Shown: positions 44,920-53,985, counted from the first letter of the stretch. The stretch: 64,000 nucleotides of DNA from JADZAI01 sp964390465 (GCA_964390465.1 CAYMIJ010000010.1:1-64000); one strand, 5' to 3'. Notes: a model not told the origin generated them from the letters alone. A program made the numbers and translations.

Positions 44920-45741
44920 CTATTGGAAGAGTGATTGGAGGATCCGCGGAGCGCCATTGGCGATGCTAAGCGCCTGAACACCCAGCTGCTGCTTCACCTG
45001 CAATGCCTGGAGTTTCGCTGATTCAACAGCCAGATCCGCATCAACCAGATTCCCAATACCGGCTGTCAGGGCATCCGTGACCTTTGTGTTAAAGGCCAAT
45101 TGTGTGTCGAGCCGCTTGGAGGCCGAGCCCAAACGCGCAAGTGCCTTGTTCACGTTTGTCAGCGAAGCGCTCACCGTAGTGATCATCGCCGCGGCTTTTG
45201 TCATCGTGTTGATGACTCCCGTTGCCGCGATGGTGATGTTGGAGCCCCCCAGCGAAAGGTTTTCACCTGGAATCGTGATTTTCGAGGTTCCGTCAGGACT
45301 CGCGATGGCCGTGATACCGGTAGCGGCGTTGATCAGATTGTTGCCGTTGAACTGCGCATTGGTGATGATCGAGGCAATCTGTTTGCGCAGGGCAACAAAA
45401 TCTTCGTTCAGGGCATCCCGCGCAGTTGCATCGTTGGATACATCAGCAGCAGAAACGGCCTTTTCTTTCATCTGCACGAGAATGTCAGAGATGGATTGAC
45501 CTGCTGCCAGCGCCACATCGACCACGCTTTTGGCCCGGTTAAGGCTTTGTGAAACCGCACCGAGTGACGAGACATCAGCGCGCATCGATTGAGCGATCGC
45601 ATAGATGCCGCCATTATCCTTGGCAGACGCAATCTTCAGGCCTGTGTTGATACGCTGCTGAACCCCGGCCATTTCGGAGTTGGTTTCATTGAGGTTCTGC
45701 AGGGCGACCATTGCCCCGACATTTGTATTGACACTCAACAT
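44920..45741 (-). CDS. Flagellin
   Basis: Filament subunit, 273 residues, closely similar to the flagellin at 43809-44636 (MLSVNTNVGAMVALQNLNETNSEMAGVQQRINTGLKIASAKDNGGIYAIAQSMRADVSSL; C-terminal DALTAGIGNLVDADLAVESAKLQALQVKQQLGVQALSIANGAP). The central segment is short and rich in Ala, Thr, Ile and Asn. It has an exact sigma-54 promoter, an ftr-like enhancer and its own terminator, so it is a separate transcription unit. Confidence 0.96.
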   Translation of the reverse strand: MLSVNTNVGAMVALQNLNETNSEMAGVQQRINTGLKIASAKDNGGIYAIAQSMRADVSSLGAVSQSLNRAKSVVDVALAAGQSISDILVQMKEKAVSAADVSNDATARDALNEDFVALRKQIASIITNAQFNGNNLINAATGITAIASPDGTSKITIPGENLSLGGSNITIAATGVINTMTKAAAMITTVSASLTNVNKALARLGSASKRLDTQLAFNTKVTDALTAGIGNLVDADLAVESAKLQALQVKQQLGVQALSIANGAPRILQSLFQ

Positions 45742-45803
45742 GCTTTGACCTGCTCTGGCTTGAGTTTTTCAAGCGCCCCCAAAGGCACCTCAAACTGGCA
45801 GAC

Positions 45804-45818
45804 GCAAACCCCGTGCCA
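45804..45818 (-). promoter_or_regulatory. Sigma-54 promoter of the first flagellin gene
   Basis: TGGCAC-N5-TTGC on the minus strand, exact consensus, 63 bp upstream of the start codon at 45741. Confidence 0.9.
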
Positions 45819-45877
45819 ACACGGAAACCGTGTAACACGTTGAAATTACTGATGTTTTTTGAAGGCTGAAGTGTGAG

Positions 45878-45892
45878 CGGCAATATCTGCCG
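45878..45892. promoter_or_regulatory. ftr-like palindrome upstream of the first flagellin gene
   Basis: CGGCA-ATATC-TGCCG, centred about 93 bp upstream of the start point predicted from the sigma-54 promoter at 45804. Candidate FlbD enhancer. Confidence 0.65.
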
Positions 45893-45925
45893 TGCCAGCC
45901 GCGCCACGCGGCCAAAGCTGCCGTA

Positions 45926-46285
45926 TCAGTGAGCGGCCGGACTGGCAGCCAAACCCTGCATGATCGTGCGATTGATGTCGATCAGCGGCTGAACACTGAG
46001 ACCGGCAGACATCACATTTGATGAGTAGCGCCCGACAAACAGGGAAAGCGAAATGATGCCAGCCCGAAGTGCCGCAGGCAGTGCATTGTCCTCGTTCGAG
46101 CAGTCCAGCGCGAGCGTCGACCACACACGGCGGTTCCAGTCGAGGGCATCGATGAAACGCGCGTCAGTGCGCGGTGTGCCGACTATGTCGAGCAGCGCGC
46201 GTGTGACCTGCCCAAAGAGCCGGTACTCCACATTCCGCGTGCTTTCTGTGACATTAAGCGTCTTCTGATACGCATTCAGGGACAT
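45926..46285 (-). CDS. flaF: Flagellar biosynthesis regulator FlaF
   Basis: 119 residues; needed for flagellin synthesis/secretion in Alphaproteobacteria and works against FlbT on flagellin mRNA. MSLNAYQKTLNVTESTRNVEYRLFGQVTRALLDI and DALDWNRRVWSTLALDC are the FlaF signatures. Its start lies inside the flbT 3' end (32-bp overlap in another frame), indicating coupled translation. It ends about 185 bp before the flagellin start. Confidence 0.95.
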   Translation of the reverse strand: MSLNAYQKTLNVTESTRNVEYRLFGQVTRALLDIVGTPRTDARFIDALDWNRRVWSTLALDCSNEDNALPAALRAGIISLSLFVGRYSSNVMSAGLSVQPLIDINRTIMQGLAASPAAH

Positions 46286-46682
46286 AGTTCAGTCGTTCCT
46301 GTTCATAGTCGAAGAGTTTCCGGCAAGCTGTCAGCGCCCGATAGTATTGCCCAGCGAGCACATCGCGGCTGATTCCCGCGCATGCCTTGATGGTCTCCGC
46401 ATTTGAAATTACGTCGACGAACTCTGCCATTCGGGTGTGAAATTCTGCGTAATAGGCATCAACATTGGCTGCCCCAGAGGCCATCTCCAGATACATCATC
46501 TGGATCGGGAAATAGATTCGCCTCAGCGGGGTATTGATCTCTTCTGCACGAAGCACATCACGCTCACGCAAAATCGAAGCGCGATTCTGGATGACGATGT
46601 CGGCCTTACGGTCGCCATTGACCATGACAGCGCCGTTGACGACGAATTTTTCGTGCGGTTTGAGCGACAGCTTGAGTGGCAT
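46254..46682 (-). CDS. flbT: Flagellin mRNA repressor FlbT
   Basis: 142 residues. FlbT binds flagellin mRNA leaders and represses translation until the hook is complete (Caulobacter, Brucella). LSLKPHEKFVVNGAVMVNGDRKADIVIQNRASILRERDVL and LRRIYFPIQMMYLE are the family signatures. It heads flbT-flaF and is divergent from flmG. Confidence 0.96.
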   Translation of the reverse strand: MPLKLSLKPHEKFVVNGAVMVNGDRKADIVIQNRASILRERDVLRAEEINTPLRRIYFPIQMMYLEMASGAANVDAYYAEFHTRMAEFVDVISNAETIKACAGISRDVLAGQYYRALTACRKLFDYEQERLNYVPECVSEDA

Positions 46683-46769
46683 GGTATATCCTACAGCTTG
46701 AAGTGTACGGCAGCGCGGTTAAGGCGACCTCAACGCCGCCCCACAAACCTCAACAATCGCTGTGGCGGG

Positions 46770-46784
46770 TTTACAACTCCTTAA
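46770..46784. promoter_or_regulatory. CtrA-like site between flbT and flmG
   Basis: TTTA-N7-TTAA followed by CCAT (TTAACCAT), 7 of 8 bases of TTAA-N7-TTAA. It lies 45 bp before the flmG start and 88 bp before flbT. No sigma-54 box was seen in this gap. Confidence 0.4.
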
Positions 46785-46828
46785 CCATGGTGAATGTCAT
46801 ACTCGGCCTGAATAGAGGTCCATGACGC

Positions 46829-48562
46829 ATGACTGGTCGTCAAGCACAGCGGGATGAGCGGAGCGTATCCACTGAAGCGCGCGACCGGTTTCTGAAACGC
46901 ACACATCGTGAGTTGGCTGATGATGCTGGCGAAACACTTGCCCGCCGGAAAAGCCATAAGCATCTGAACAAGGCGATCAACGCCTATAACCGTCATGACT
47001 ATGGCAAGGCTGTTACCAAGGCACTGGATGCTGCGGAGGCTGACCCAACCTGCAGCAAGGCTTACCACCTTCTTGGACTAAGCCTCGACGCCCTGGGGGA
47101 GCTGTCGCGCGCCCTTCCCATGTATGAGAAGGCACTTCAACTCGATCCGAAAGACCACGATCTCTATATCAATCTTGGCCTGGCAGCCTGGAAGATGAAA
47201 CTGCTGACGCAGGCCGAACAGCTGTTCCGAATATTCATCGAGCTGGAGCCAGGCAATGCAGCCGGGTGGGCCAATCTGGCCGGCATCATGCGCGACAGGA
47301 TGTGTTTTGATGAAGCCATCGAGATCCGTCGGACTGCGATCTATCGTATGCCCGAACAATCTGTCCTGTGGAACATGATAGGCAGCATTCTGGCTGAGCG
47401 AGGCGACTTCGAGCAGGCCGGAACCTTTTACCACGAGGCCTTACGACTGGACCCTACGTTTGCGCGTGTCTGGCATAATTTGGCATACAGCCTTTCGCAT
47501 ATCGGCCAGAATAAAGATGCGCTCGATGCCTTTAACAAGGCGCTTGAACTGCACGCCAATCCAGCCGACCGCCTTGAAACAATGTATGCCCGCTCGCACA
47601 GCCTCATCGCTGTTGGTCGGCTTGAAGAAGGCTTTCGTGACTACGAGGTGCGGAATGACCCACAGCACAAGAACGCGACGCTGCTCGCCGTCAATGCTCA
47701 GCACTGGGAAGGTCAGCCACTGACCGGCAAGTCGGTCATCATCTGTGGTGAGCAGGGCCTTGGCGATGAACTCATGTTTGCGAACGCCATCCAGGATGCC
47801 ATCGAAGCAGCTGGACCAGACGGTCATGTCAAAATTGCTGTCGACACCCGTTTGATCAGCATGTTCCAGCGCTCGTTCCCCGGTGCGGAGGTCGGTCGAT
47901 ATCACAACACGCCGCATAATGGGAAAACACTCCGGTCAATGCCATGGACTGGCAAATGCGACTACATCATTCCGATGGCCAGTCTGCTGCCACACTTCCG
48001 GGCCGACATCAGCGATTTCCCGCGCAAACCATATCTAGTGCCGGAATCTGCCAGAACGGCCCGCTACCGCGAAATGGTGAAAGGTGACAGTGGAAATCTG
48101 ATTGTCGGCATCTGTTGGCGTTCAATGCTCATCAATGCGCAGCGTCATAAATATTACAGCGCGCTTGATCTCTGGGAGCCGATCCTGAAAACGCCCGGCG
48201 TCACCTTCGTGAACCTGCAATATGGCGATGCGCAGGAAGATATTGCCCGCGTCGAGACGCTTTTTGGTGTTCCCATCCACCAGATTCAGGATCTGGATCT
48301 GAAGCAGGATCTGGAAGGCGCCGCTGCACTATCTGCCGCTTGCGACATCATGATCGGTGCACCAACCGCCGCCGCCGCGATGGCTGGTGCTGTTGGTACT
48401 GAAACGTGGTTTCTCGTCACGGCCGATGGCTGGCCGCAGCTCGGCACCGATCACTACCCGTGGTACGCCAAGAGCCGGGCTTTCAAGCCTGCCAAAGTGG
48501 GCGACTGGCCCGAAATGATGCCGCGCGTTGCTGCTGCATTGGCGCAGCGCGCCGTCACCTGA
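46829..48562 (+). CDS. flmG: TPR-containing flagellin glycosyltransferase, FlmG type
   Basis: 577 residues. An N-terminal charged stretch is followed by tetratricopeptide repeats (about 40-270, e.g. AYHLLGLSLDALGELSRALPMYEKALQLDP). A glycosyltransferase domain follows (about 285-575), with VIICGEQGLGDELMFANAI and the nucleotide-sugar-binding-like end AACDIMIGAPTAAAAMAGAVG. This matches Caulobacter FlmG, whose TPRs bind flagellin and whose GT domain adds a pseudaminic-type sugar before secretion. It sits beside flbT-flaF and the flagellins, and close to the sugar locus. GAGG is 10 bp before the ATG. Confidence 0.85.
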   Translation: MTGRQAQRDERSVSTEARDRFLKRTHRELADDAGETLARRKSHKHLNKAINAYNRHDYGKAVTKALDAAEADPTCSKAYHLLGLSLDALGELSRALPMYEKALQLDPKDHDLYINLGLAAWKMKLLTQAEQLFRIFIELEPGNAAGWANLAGIMRDRMCFDEAIEIRRTAIYRMPEQSVLWNMIGSILAERGDFEQAGTFYHEALRLDPTFARVWHNLAYSLSHIGQNKDALDAFNKALELHANPADRLETMYARSHSLIAVGRLEEGFRDYEVRNDPQHKNATLLAVNAQHWEGQPLTGKSVIICGEQGLGDELMFANAIQDAIEAAGPDGHVKIAVDTRLISMFQRSFPGAEVGRYHNTPHNGKTLRSMPWTGKCDYIIPMASLLPHFRADISDFPRKPYLVPESARTARYREMVKGDSGNLIVGICWRSMLINAQRHKYYSALDLWEPILKTPGVTFVNLQYGDAQEDIARVETLFGVPIHQIQDLDLKQDLEGAAALSAACDIMIGAPTAAAAMAGAVGTETWFLVTADGWPQLGTDHYPWYAKSRAFKPAKVGDWPEMMPRVAAALAQRAVT

Positions 48563-48651
48563 GGACGTCAGCCGTTCCGCAACGTCAGCATTGAACCTGC
48601 CAGCCAGCCCCCATAGGGTCATGGGGAAGACATATATGATTGGCAGGTTTC

Positions 48652-49497
48652 ATGGCTCGCTTCGAAGGCACCAAGGATTATATCGCAACCCCAGATCTGC
48701 GCATTGCGGTCAACGCATCTATCAATCTTGAGCGGCCGCTGCTCATCAAGGGCGAGCCAGGTACCGGCAAGACCGTGCTCGCTTACGAAGTCGCACGTGC
48801 GCTGAATGCGCCACTGATCACCTGGCACATCAAATCCACCACTAAAGCGCAGCAAGGGCTTTACGAGTATGATGCGGTTACGCGTCTGCGTGACAGCCAG
48901 TTAGGCGATGAGCGCGTCAAAGACGTGCGCAATTACATCAAGCGCGGCAAGCTTTGGGATGCCTTCACCGCCGAAGAACGCCCAGTGCTGCTGATCGACG
49001 AAATCGACAAAGCCGATATCGAGTTCCCCAACGATCTTCTCCAGGAACTCGATCGCATGGACTTCTTCGTCTATGAGACCGGCGAGACGATCAAGGCCGT
49101 GAAGCGGCCTGTGGTCATCATCACATCAAACAACGAGAAGGAATTGCCCGACGCCTTTCTGCGCCGTTGCTTTTTCCACTACATCAAGTTCCCGGATCGC
49201 GACACAATGCAGTCGATCGTCGACGTGCATTTCCCAGATGTGAAACAGAAGCTGGTATCTGAGGCGTTGAACACGTTCTATCAGATCCGCGATGTACCGG
49301 GGCTCAAGAAGAAACCCTCAACATCAGAATTGCTCGATTGGCTGAAGCTTCTGATGGTGGAAGACATCACGCCTGAAATGCTGCGCGAGAAAGACCCGAC
49401 AAAGCTTATTCCGCCACTGCATGGCGCACTGCTGAAGAACGAACAGGATGTCCACCTGTTCGAACGTCTGGCATTCTTGGCACGCCGCGAACGTTGA
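48652..49497 (+). CDS. MoxR-family AAA+ ATPase
   Basis: 281 residues from ATG 48652 (MARFEGTKDYIATPDL), with GGCAGG before it. Walker A GEPGTGKT, Walker B VLLIDEIDKAD, sensor-1 VVIITSNNEKELPDAFLRR. MoxR ATPases act with VWA proteins as chaperones in cofactor insertion or complex maturation. The VWA (CoxE-type) partner is at 53986-55161, beyond two histidine kinases and two small genes. Such a pair may serve a metal-enzyme maturation or envelope role; the client is unknown. Confidence 0.92.
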   Translation: MARFEGTKDYIATPDLRIAVNASINLERPLLIKGEPGTGKTVLAYEVARALNAPLITWHIKSTTKAQQGLYEYDAVTRLRDSQLGDERVKDVRNYIKRGKLWDAFTAEERPVLLIDEIDKADIEFPNDLLQELDRMDFFVYETGETIKAVKRPVVIITSNNEKELPDAFLRRCFFHYIKFPDRDTMQSIVDVHFPDVKQKLVSEALNTFYQIRDVPGLKKKPSTSELLDWLKLLMVEDITPEMLREKDPTKLIPPLHGALLKNEQDVHLFERLAFLARRER

Positions 49498-49500
49498 GTT

Positions 49501-51075
49501 TCAGGCCGCCGTACGCTCTCTTGCGAGGGAGCGTACGCGCGCGATTTCAGCAAACAGCTCGCGCTGATCGATCGGCTTGGAAATATAACCGTCCATGCCC
49601 ATGGCCAGATATTTTGCCCGATCGCCGCTCATCGCGTTAGCCGTCAGCGCAATGACAGGCACATTGGCATAAGGCTCGCCACTCTCGCGAAGTTTCTTGA
49701 GTGTGGATGGGCCATCCAGCACAGGCATATGAACATCGAGCAGAACGAGGTCAAACGAGTCGACGGCGAGCTTCTCCAATGCTTCGCCGCCGTGGCTGGC
49801 TTCGTTGATTTTCCAGCCCTGCGTCTCGAGAAACAACCGGGCAACCTTGCGATTGAGAGCGACGTCATCGACGACGAGTATGTTCATGGGCCCAGACTGG
49901 CGCGCCGCAGCGCGCGCGCCTTCATCCGATCCTTCTGATGGCTTGGCCTGACCTGAGGAAGGCTCGGCCGCGAAGGTGAACGTGAAGGTTGATCCTTCTC
50001 CAACCCGGCTTTTGACGGTTAGATCGCCGCCCATCATCTGAGCCAACTTCCGGCTGATGGAGAGGCCAAGGCCCGTACCGCCAAAGCGCCGTGCCGTGGA
50101 TGCCTCGGCCTGTGTAAAGGGCGCGAACAGACGATTTTGCGTCTCTTCGTCCATGCCTATGCCCGTATCGGTCACGCGGATTTGCACCAGACCGGCGTTC
50201 GGGCCGGTCTTCGGCATAGAAGCATGAACGGCGACTTCGCCTTCAGAGGTGAACTTCACAGCGTTCGAGATCAGATTGGCAACACATTGACGCACACGCA
50301 CGGTGTCGAACTTGAGCTGCGGCACAAGCGATGAACCGAAATCCATCGAAAGTGCCATGCCTTTTTCTTCAGCTACGGCTTCCCATAATTTTTGCAGACG
50401 GCGCAGGACATGACTGAGGTCGGCATCAACGGGGGCAATTTCCAGCTTGCCGGCTTCGATCTTCGAAAGATCAAGAACGTCATTGAGCAGTGAGATCAAC
50501 GTCTTGCCTGAATCGAGAATGGCATCAACCTGTTCGCGCTGTGCTTCATCAAGGTTGGATGACGCGAGAACCTGAGCCATGCCGAGCATGCCGTTGAGCG
50601 GCGTGCGGATTTCATGGCTCATATTGGCAAGAAATGTCGACTTTGCTTCGTTAGCTGACTCTGCCTTGTTCCTGGCCTTCTCAAGCTCCAGCTCGCGATC
50701 ATGCAGATCCTGGATGTGTGTCGAGACAGCCGCCCGGTTCCCATTCGACATCGAGCGGTAGACCACTCGGCTGAGTACGCCCTGATCTGAGGGCAGATCA
50801 TATGCCTGACCGCTTTCAAGTGTGGCTGTGATAAGGGCAGCGCCTTCACGAACCTGTTCTTCGGGCCAATCGGGAAGCAATTCGCGGATTCCAGCCCGTA
50901 ATGCTTCTTCGTAAGACAGGCCGTCTTTCATCCGGCCATAGAGCTTTTCGAAATCCTTGAGTGAGGCCTGATTTGCGAAGATCAAGCGATGCTCTGAATC
51001 AAAGATTGCAAACCCTTCGGACAGAACGCCGACGGCCTCACGGATCAGCTCGTTCAGGTCCTCACGCTCAACCAT
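49501..51075 (-). CDS. Hybrid sensor histidine kinase (PAS-HisKA-HATPase-REC), copy 1
   Basis: 524 residues, soluble, no transmembrane segment. PAS-like sensor about 10-120; HisKA with His154 in MSHEIRTPLNG; ATPase domain with N-box NLISNAVKF (about 267-275), DTGIGM and GTGLGLSIS; receiver about 398-515 with Asp447 in LLDVHMP. Very similar throughout to the next kinase, with even the PAS start shared (EREDLN-LIREAVGVLSEGFAIFDS), so this is a tandem duplication. Convergent with moxR. Confidence 0.93.
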   Translation of the reverse strand: MVEREDLNELIREAVGVLSEGFAIFDSEHRLIFANQASLKDFEKLYGRMKDGLSYEEALRAGIRELLPDWPEEQVREGAALITATLESGQAYDLPSDQGVLSRVVYRSMSNGNRAAVSTHIQDLHDRELELEKARNKAESANEAKSTFLANMSHEIRTPLNGMLGMAQVLASSNLDEAQREQVDAILDSGKTLISLLNDVLDLSKIEAGKLEIAPVDADLSHVLRRLQKLWEAVAEEKGMALSMDFGSSLVPQLKFDTVRVRQCVANLISNAVKFTSEGEVAVHASMPKTGPNAGLVQIRVTDTGIGMDEETQNRLFAPFTQAEASTARRFGGTGLGLSISRKLAQMMGGDLTVKSRVGEGSTFTFTFAAEPSSGQAKPSEGSDEGARAAARQSGPMNILVVDDVALNRKVARLFLETQGWKINEASHGGEALEKLAVDSFDLVLLDVHMPVLDGPSTLKKLRESGEPYANVPVIALTANAMSGDRAKYLAMGMDGYISKPIDQRELFAEIARVRSLARERTAA

Positions 51076-51177
51076 GGGCGGTCCTGTTTTCTATTTTTGC
51101 GCGGCAACGTTGATGGAAAATACCATGCCGACGCTTGAAAAACGATTAAATGGACGGGGTCTGTCGCGGCTGCCCTG

Positions 51178-52773
51178 TTACGAAGCCACTGCCGGACGCG
51201 ACGCGACCACTGCAGCACTGGCAGCCCGCACCCGACCGATTTCGGCAAACAGCTCGCGCTGATCAATCGGCTTTGAAACATAGCCGTTCATGCCCATGGC
51301 AAGATATTTGGCGCGATCCCCACTCATCGCATTTGCTGTGAGCGCGATGACCGGCACGCTGGCATAGGCCGCACCACTTTCACGAATGCGTTTGATGGTC
51401 TGAGGGCCATCCATCACCGGCATATGCACATCGAGCAGGACAAGATCGAACGTATTCCTCTCAAGCTGTTCAAGCGCCATGCCGCCATGTTCGGCTTCCT
51501 CGATGCGCCACCCCTGCGTTTCAAGGAAAAGACGGGCGACCTTGCGGTTCAAGGGAACGTCATCGACGACCAGAATGCTCATCGGCCCGCTGGGCCTGCC
51601 AGGAGACCTGGTTCCGACATCCGAGGTCGCAGCAACACTTCTGGGCTGTTCCGATGGAACGGCGGCAAAGGTGAAGGTGAAGACAGACCCTTCGCCCAGG
51701 GTGCTTTTTACGGTGACGTCCCCGCCCATCATCTGCGCCAGCTTGCGGCAGATGGAGAGGCCAAGGCCGGTGCCACCAAACCTGCGCGTGGTCGAAGCGT
51801 CGGCCTGTGTGAACGGAGCGAAGAGACGCCCCTGCGTCTCCTCGTCCATCCCGATCCCAGTATCTGTAATGCGGATCTGAACCAGACCCGTGTTCGGGCC
51901 TGTCTTTGGAATGGATACGTGGACGTTGATCTCACCCGCCGCCGTAAACTTGACCGCGTTGGAAATAAGATTGGCAGCGCATTGCCGCACACGAACCGGG
52001 TCGAACCGCAAATGGGGAGACAATGACGAGGCGAAGTCGAGCGTGAGCTCCAAACCTTTCTCTGTTGCTGCTGGTTCCCACAGGCGGTGCACGCGGCGCA
52101 GCACATGGCTGAGATCACCGTCGACGAGAGAAATCTCAAGCTTGCCCGCCTCAATCTTGGACAGGTCCAGCACGTCGTTGAGCAAAGCCACGAGAGTCTT
52201 GCCGGAATCCAGAATGGCGTCGACCTGTTCGCGCTGGGCAGGGTCAAGACTCGACAGGCCAAGCAGCTGCGCCATGCCCAGCATCCCATTCAGCGGCGTA
52301 CGGATTTCATGGCTCATATTGGCCAGAAAGGTCGACTTCGCCTCGCTGGCCGCTTCGGCCTTCTTGCGCGCCTTCTTGAGTTCCTTTTCGCGCGCCTGCA
52401 GGTCGTGAATATCAGCCGACACAGCTGCGATGTTGCCGTTCGCCATGGGCCTGTAGATCACGCGGATCATACGCCCGTCATCAGAGGGCATATTGAATGG
52501 CTGGCCGCTAATGAGCGTTGCGGTGACATGGGCGGCGCCCGCATTGACCTGTTCGTCGGGCCAGTCAGGATAGAGAGTGCGGATGCTCTCTCGCATGGAA
52601 AGCTCAAAGGGCATGCCCGCCTGAACCCGGCCATAATGCCTGCCGAAGTCTTTCATGGACGCCTGATTGGCGAAGATCATCCGGTGGTTGGAGTCGAAGA
52701 TCGCAAAACCTTCCGACAGAACGCCCACGGCCTCGCGGATCAGCCTGTTCAGATCTTCACGCTCTCTTGTCAT
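51178..52773 (-). CDS. Hybrid sensor histidine kinase (PAS-HisKA-HATPase-REC), copy 2
   Basis: 531 residues from ATG 52773 (MTREREDLNRL); a GTG at 52794 would add seven residues. Same layout as copy 1: PAS-like about 12-125, His155 in MSHEIRTPLNG, N-box NLISNAVKF, DTGIGM, GTGLGLSI, receiver with LLDVHMP. The PAS regions differ more than the kinase parts, suggesting different signals. No response regulator with an output domain lies nearby, so the receivers probably pass phosphate to a distant phosphotransferase. Confidence 0.92.
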   Translation of the reverse strand: MTREREDLNRLIREAVGVLSEGFAIFDSNHRMIFANQASMKDFGRHYGRVQAGMPFELSMRESIRTLYPDWPDEQVNAGAAHVTATLISGQPFNMPSDDGRMIRVIYRPMANGNIAAVSADIHDLQAREKELKKARKKAEAASEAKSTFLANMSHEIRTPLNGMLGMAQLLGLSSLDPAQREQVDAILDSGKTLVALLNDVLDLSKIEAGKLEISLVDGDLSHVLRRVHRLWEPAATEKGLELTLDFASSLSPHLRFDPVRVRQCAANLISNAVKFTAAGEINVHVSIPKTGPNTGLVQIRITDTGIGMDEETQGRLFAPFTQADASTTRRFGGTGLGLSICRKLAQMMGGDVTVKSTLGEGSVFTFTFAAVPSEQPRSVAATSDVGTRSPGRPSGPMSILVVDDVPLNRKVARLFLETQGWRIEEAEHGGMALEQLERNTFDLVLLDVHMPVMDGPQTIKRIRESGAAYASVPVIALTANAMSGDRAKYLAMGMNGYVSKPIDQRELFAEIGRVRAASAAVVASRPAVAS

Positions 52774-52854
52774 CGCTCCGGCACGCCATATCACTGCCCC
52801 ATAAGCGGGATTATGACACTGGCCAGTTGAAAAACGATTAAGTGCCGGATTTTA

Positions 52855-53385
52855 CTAGGATTGTGGTAGCCCGCCCGCAGGCGCGCCGCTCTGCCCCGAG
52901 CGCTGGCGCAGCTTTTCCTGCGCGGTCTGAATGGACTTTTGCAGTGACTTGGGCGCGTCGATGCCCTCCATCACGATCAGGCCTGCCCCGGTGCCGCGGA
53001 TGGTCATGTCACCATAGCCGAATATCCGCCCAAGCACACTCTGCTTCAGGCCCACCTCTTCGATGGAGCGCAGCTCGATCTCGCTGGTCTCGTGAGCGAT
53101 CCAGCCGGTCTTGCGAATGAAGCGGCGATCAGTGACAGCGATTTCCGTGGCGCGTATGCGAATGAGCTCCCACAGGAAATAGAACAGACCAGCGGCGATC
53201 AACGCCCACAACACATAATTGAGCCAGACTCTGGTGTTCGCGCCGACATAAACCAGCGAAGCGGCATAAAGCACGACCGGCAGCAGAAACATCAGAACCG
53301 GCCAGACCCAGTTGGTCCAGTGAAAGTGTGTGTTGGCGACAATCTCTTCGCCGGGCACCAGAGCCTGATTGATATAGGAACGCAT
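52855..53385 (-). CDS. PH-domain (bPH2/YdbS-like) membrane protein
   Basis: 176 residues. Two close transmembrane helices (about 28-48 and 54-74) are followed by a bacterial PH-like beta-sheet domain (about 77-145: EIAVTDRRFIRKTGWIAHETSEIELRSIEEVGLKQSVLGRIFGYGDMTIRGTG). The end is a helix and a flexible tail. The family usually has an envelope or stress role; function unknown here. Confidence 0.85.
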   Translation of the reverse strand: MRSYINQALVPGEEIVANTHFHWTNWVWPVLMFLLPVVLYAASLVYVGANTRVWLNYVLWALIAAGLFYFLWELIRIRATEIAVTDRRFIRKTGWIAHETSEIELRSIEEVGLKQSVLGRIFGYGDMTIRGTGAGLIVMEGIDAPKSLQKSIQTAQEKLRQRSGQSGAPAGGLPQS

Positions 53386-53436
53386 CGCCTGACGTTATCC
53401 GGGTGGGCCGGCATCCGCAATCGCGCTCATCACACC

Positions 53437-53985
53437 CTAGCGCGGCTCGGTTTCATTGGCCGAGGCAAACAGCGCCCACACAGCCTCAGCCGTGCCGATC
53501 GCGGTGTCACGATGGTCAGCCATATAGGATGAGGAGATCATGATCTCCCAGCCTTCAACCGTCACCACAAAGGCCAGCCAGTTCTCGCCGCCCGTTTCGC
53601 TGATGAAGCTATAGGTATCGGGCACCGCCGTCTCGCCCCACAGGCGCAGGGACGGCAGCTCGGGGGCATCGTCATCGAGCGTGAAACCGGGCGGCGCGGT
53701 GATGGGATCAGCTGCCACCGCCGGGCGGGCAATGCCCAGCGTGATAGGCCCGTAAACCACCTCAACCTCACTTTCCGAAACCTTTGTGATGGTCAAACGA
53801 TGGACAACGGATGGGCCATTGACCTGAGGCGGCAGACGCAGGCGGCTCGGCAGGTGCTGCACAATGCCGCCATCCAGCACTTCGACAGATGGCTTATCCG
53901 CAAGCGCCGGTTCAGCGGCGGAGGATGAGCCCGCAAGCGCGGCCGCCATCATGATGAAAGCGAAAAGCGTGGGTCTGACCATCAT
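53437..53985 (-). CDS. Secreted protein of unknown function
   Basis: 182 residues with an N-terminal signal peptide (FAFIMMAAALAGSSSAAEP). The rest is beta-rich with no motif I recognise. It starts immediately after the CoxE-like stop (TAG then ATG), so the two are translationally coupled and may work together. Confidence 0.75.
   Translation of the reverse strand: MMVRPTLFAFIMMAAALAGSSSAAEPALADKPSVEVLDGGIVQHLPSRLRLPPQVNGPSVVHRLTITKVSESEVEVVYGPITLGIARPAVAADPITAPPGFTLDDDAPELPSLRLWGETAVPDTYSFISETGGENWLAFVVTVEGWEIMISSSYMADHRDTAIGTAEAVWALFASANETEPR

Noticed and set aside
49511..49536. Inverted repeat GTACGCTC/GAGCGTAC as a terminator of moxR
   Set aside because: It lies within the coding end of the convergent kinase, has a long loop and no T-run.
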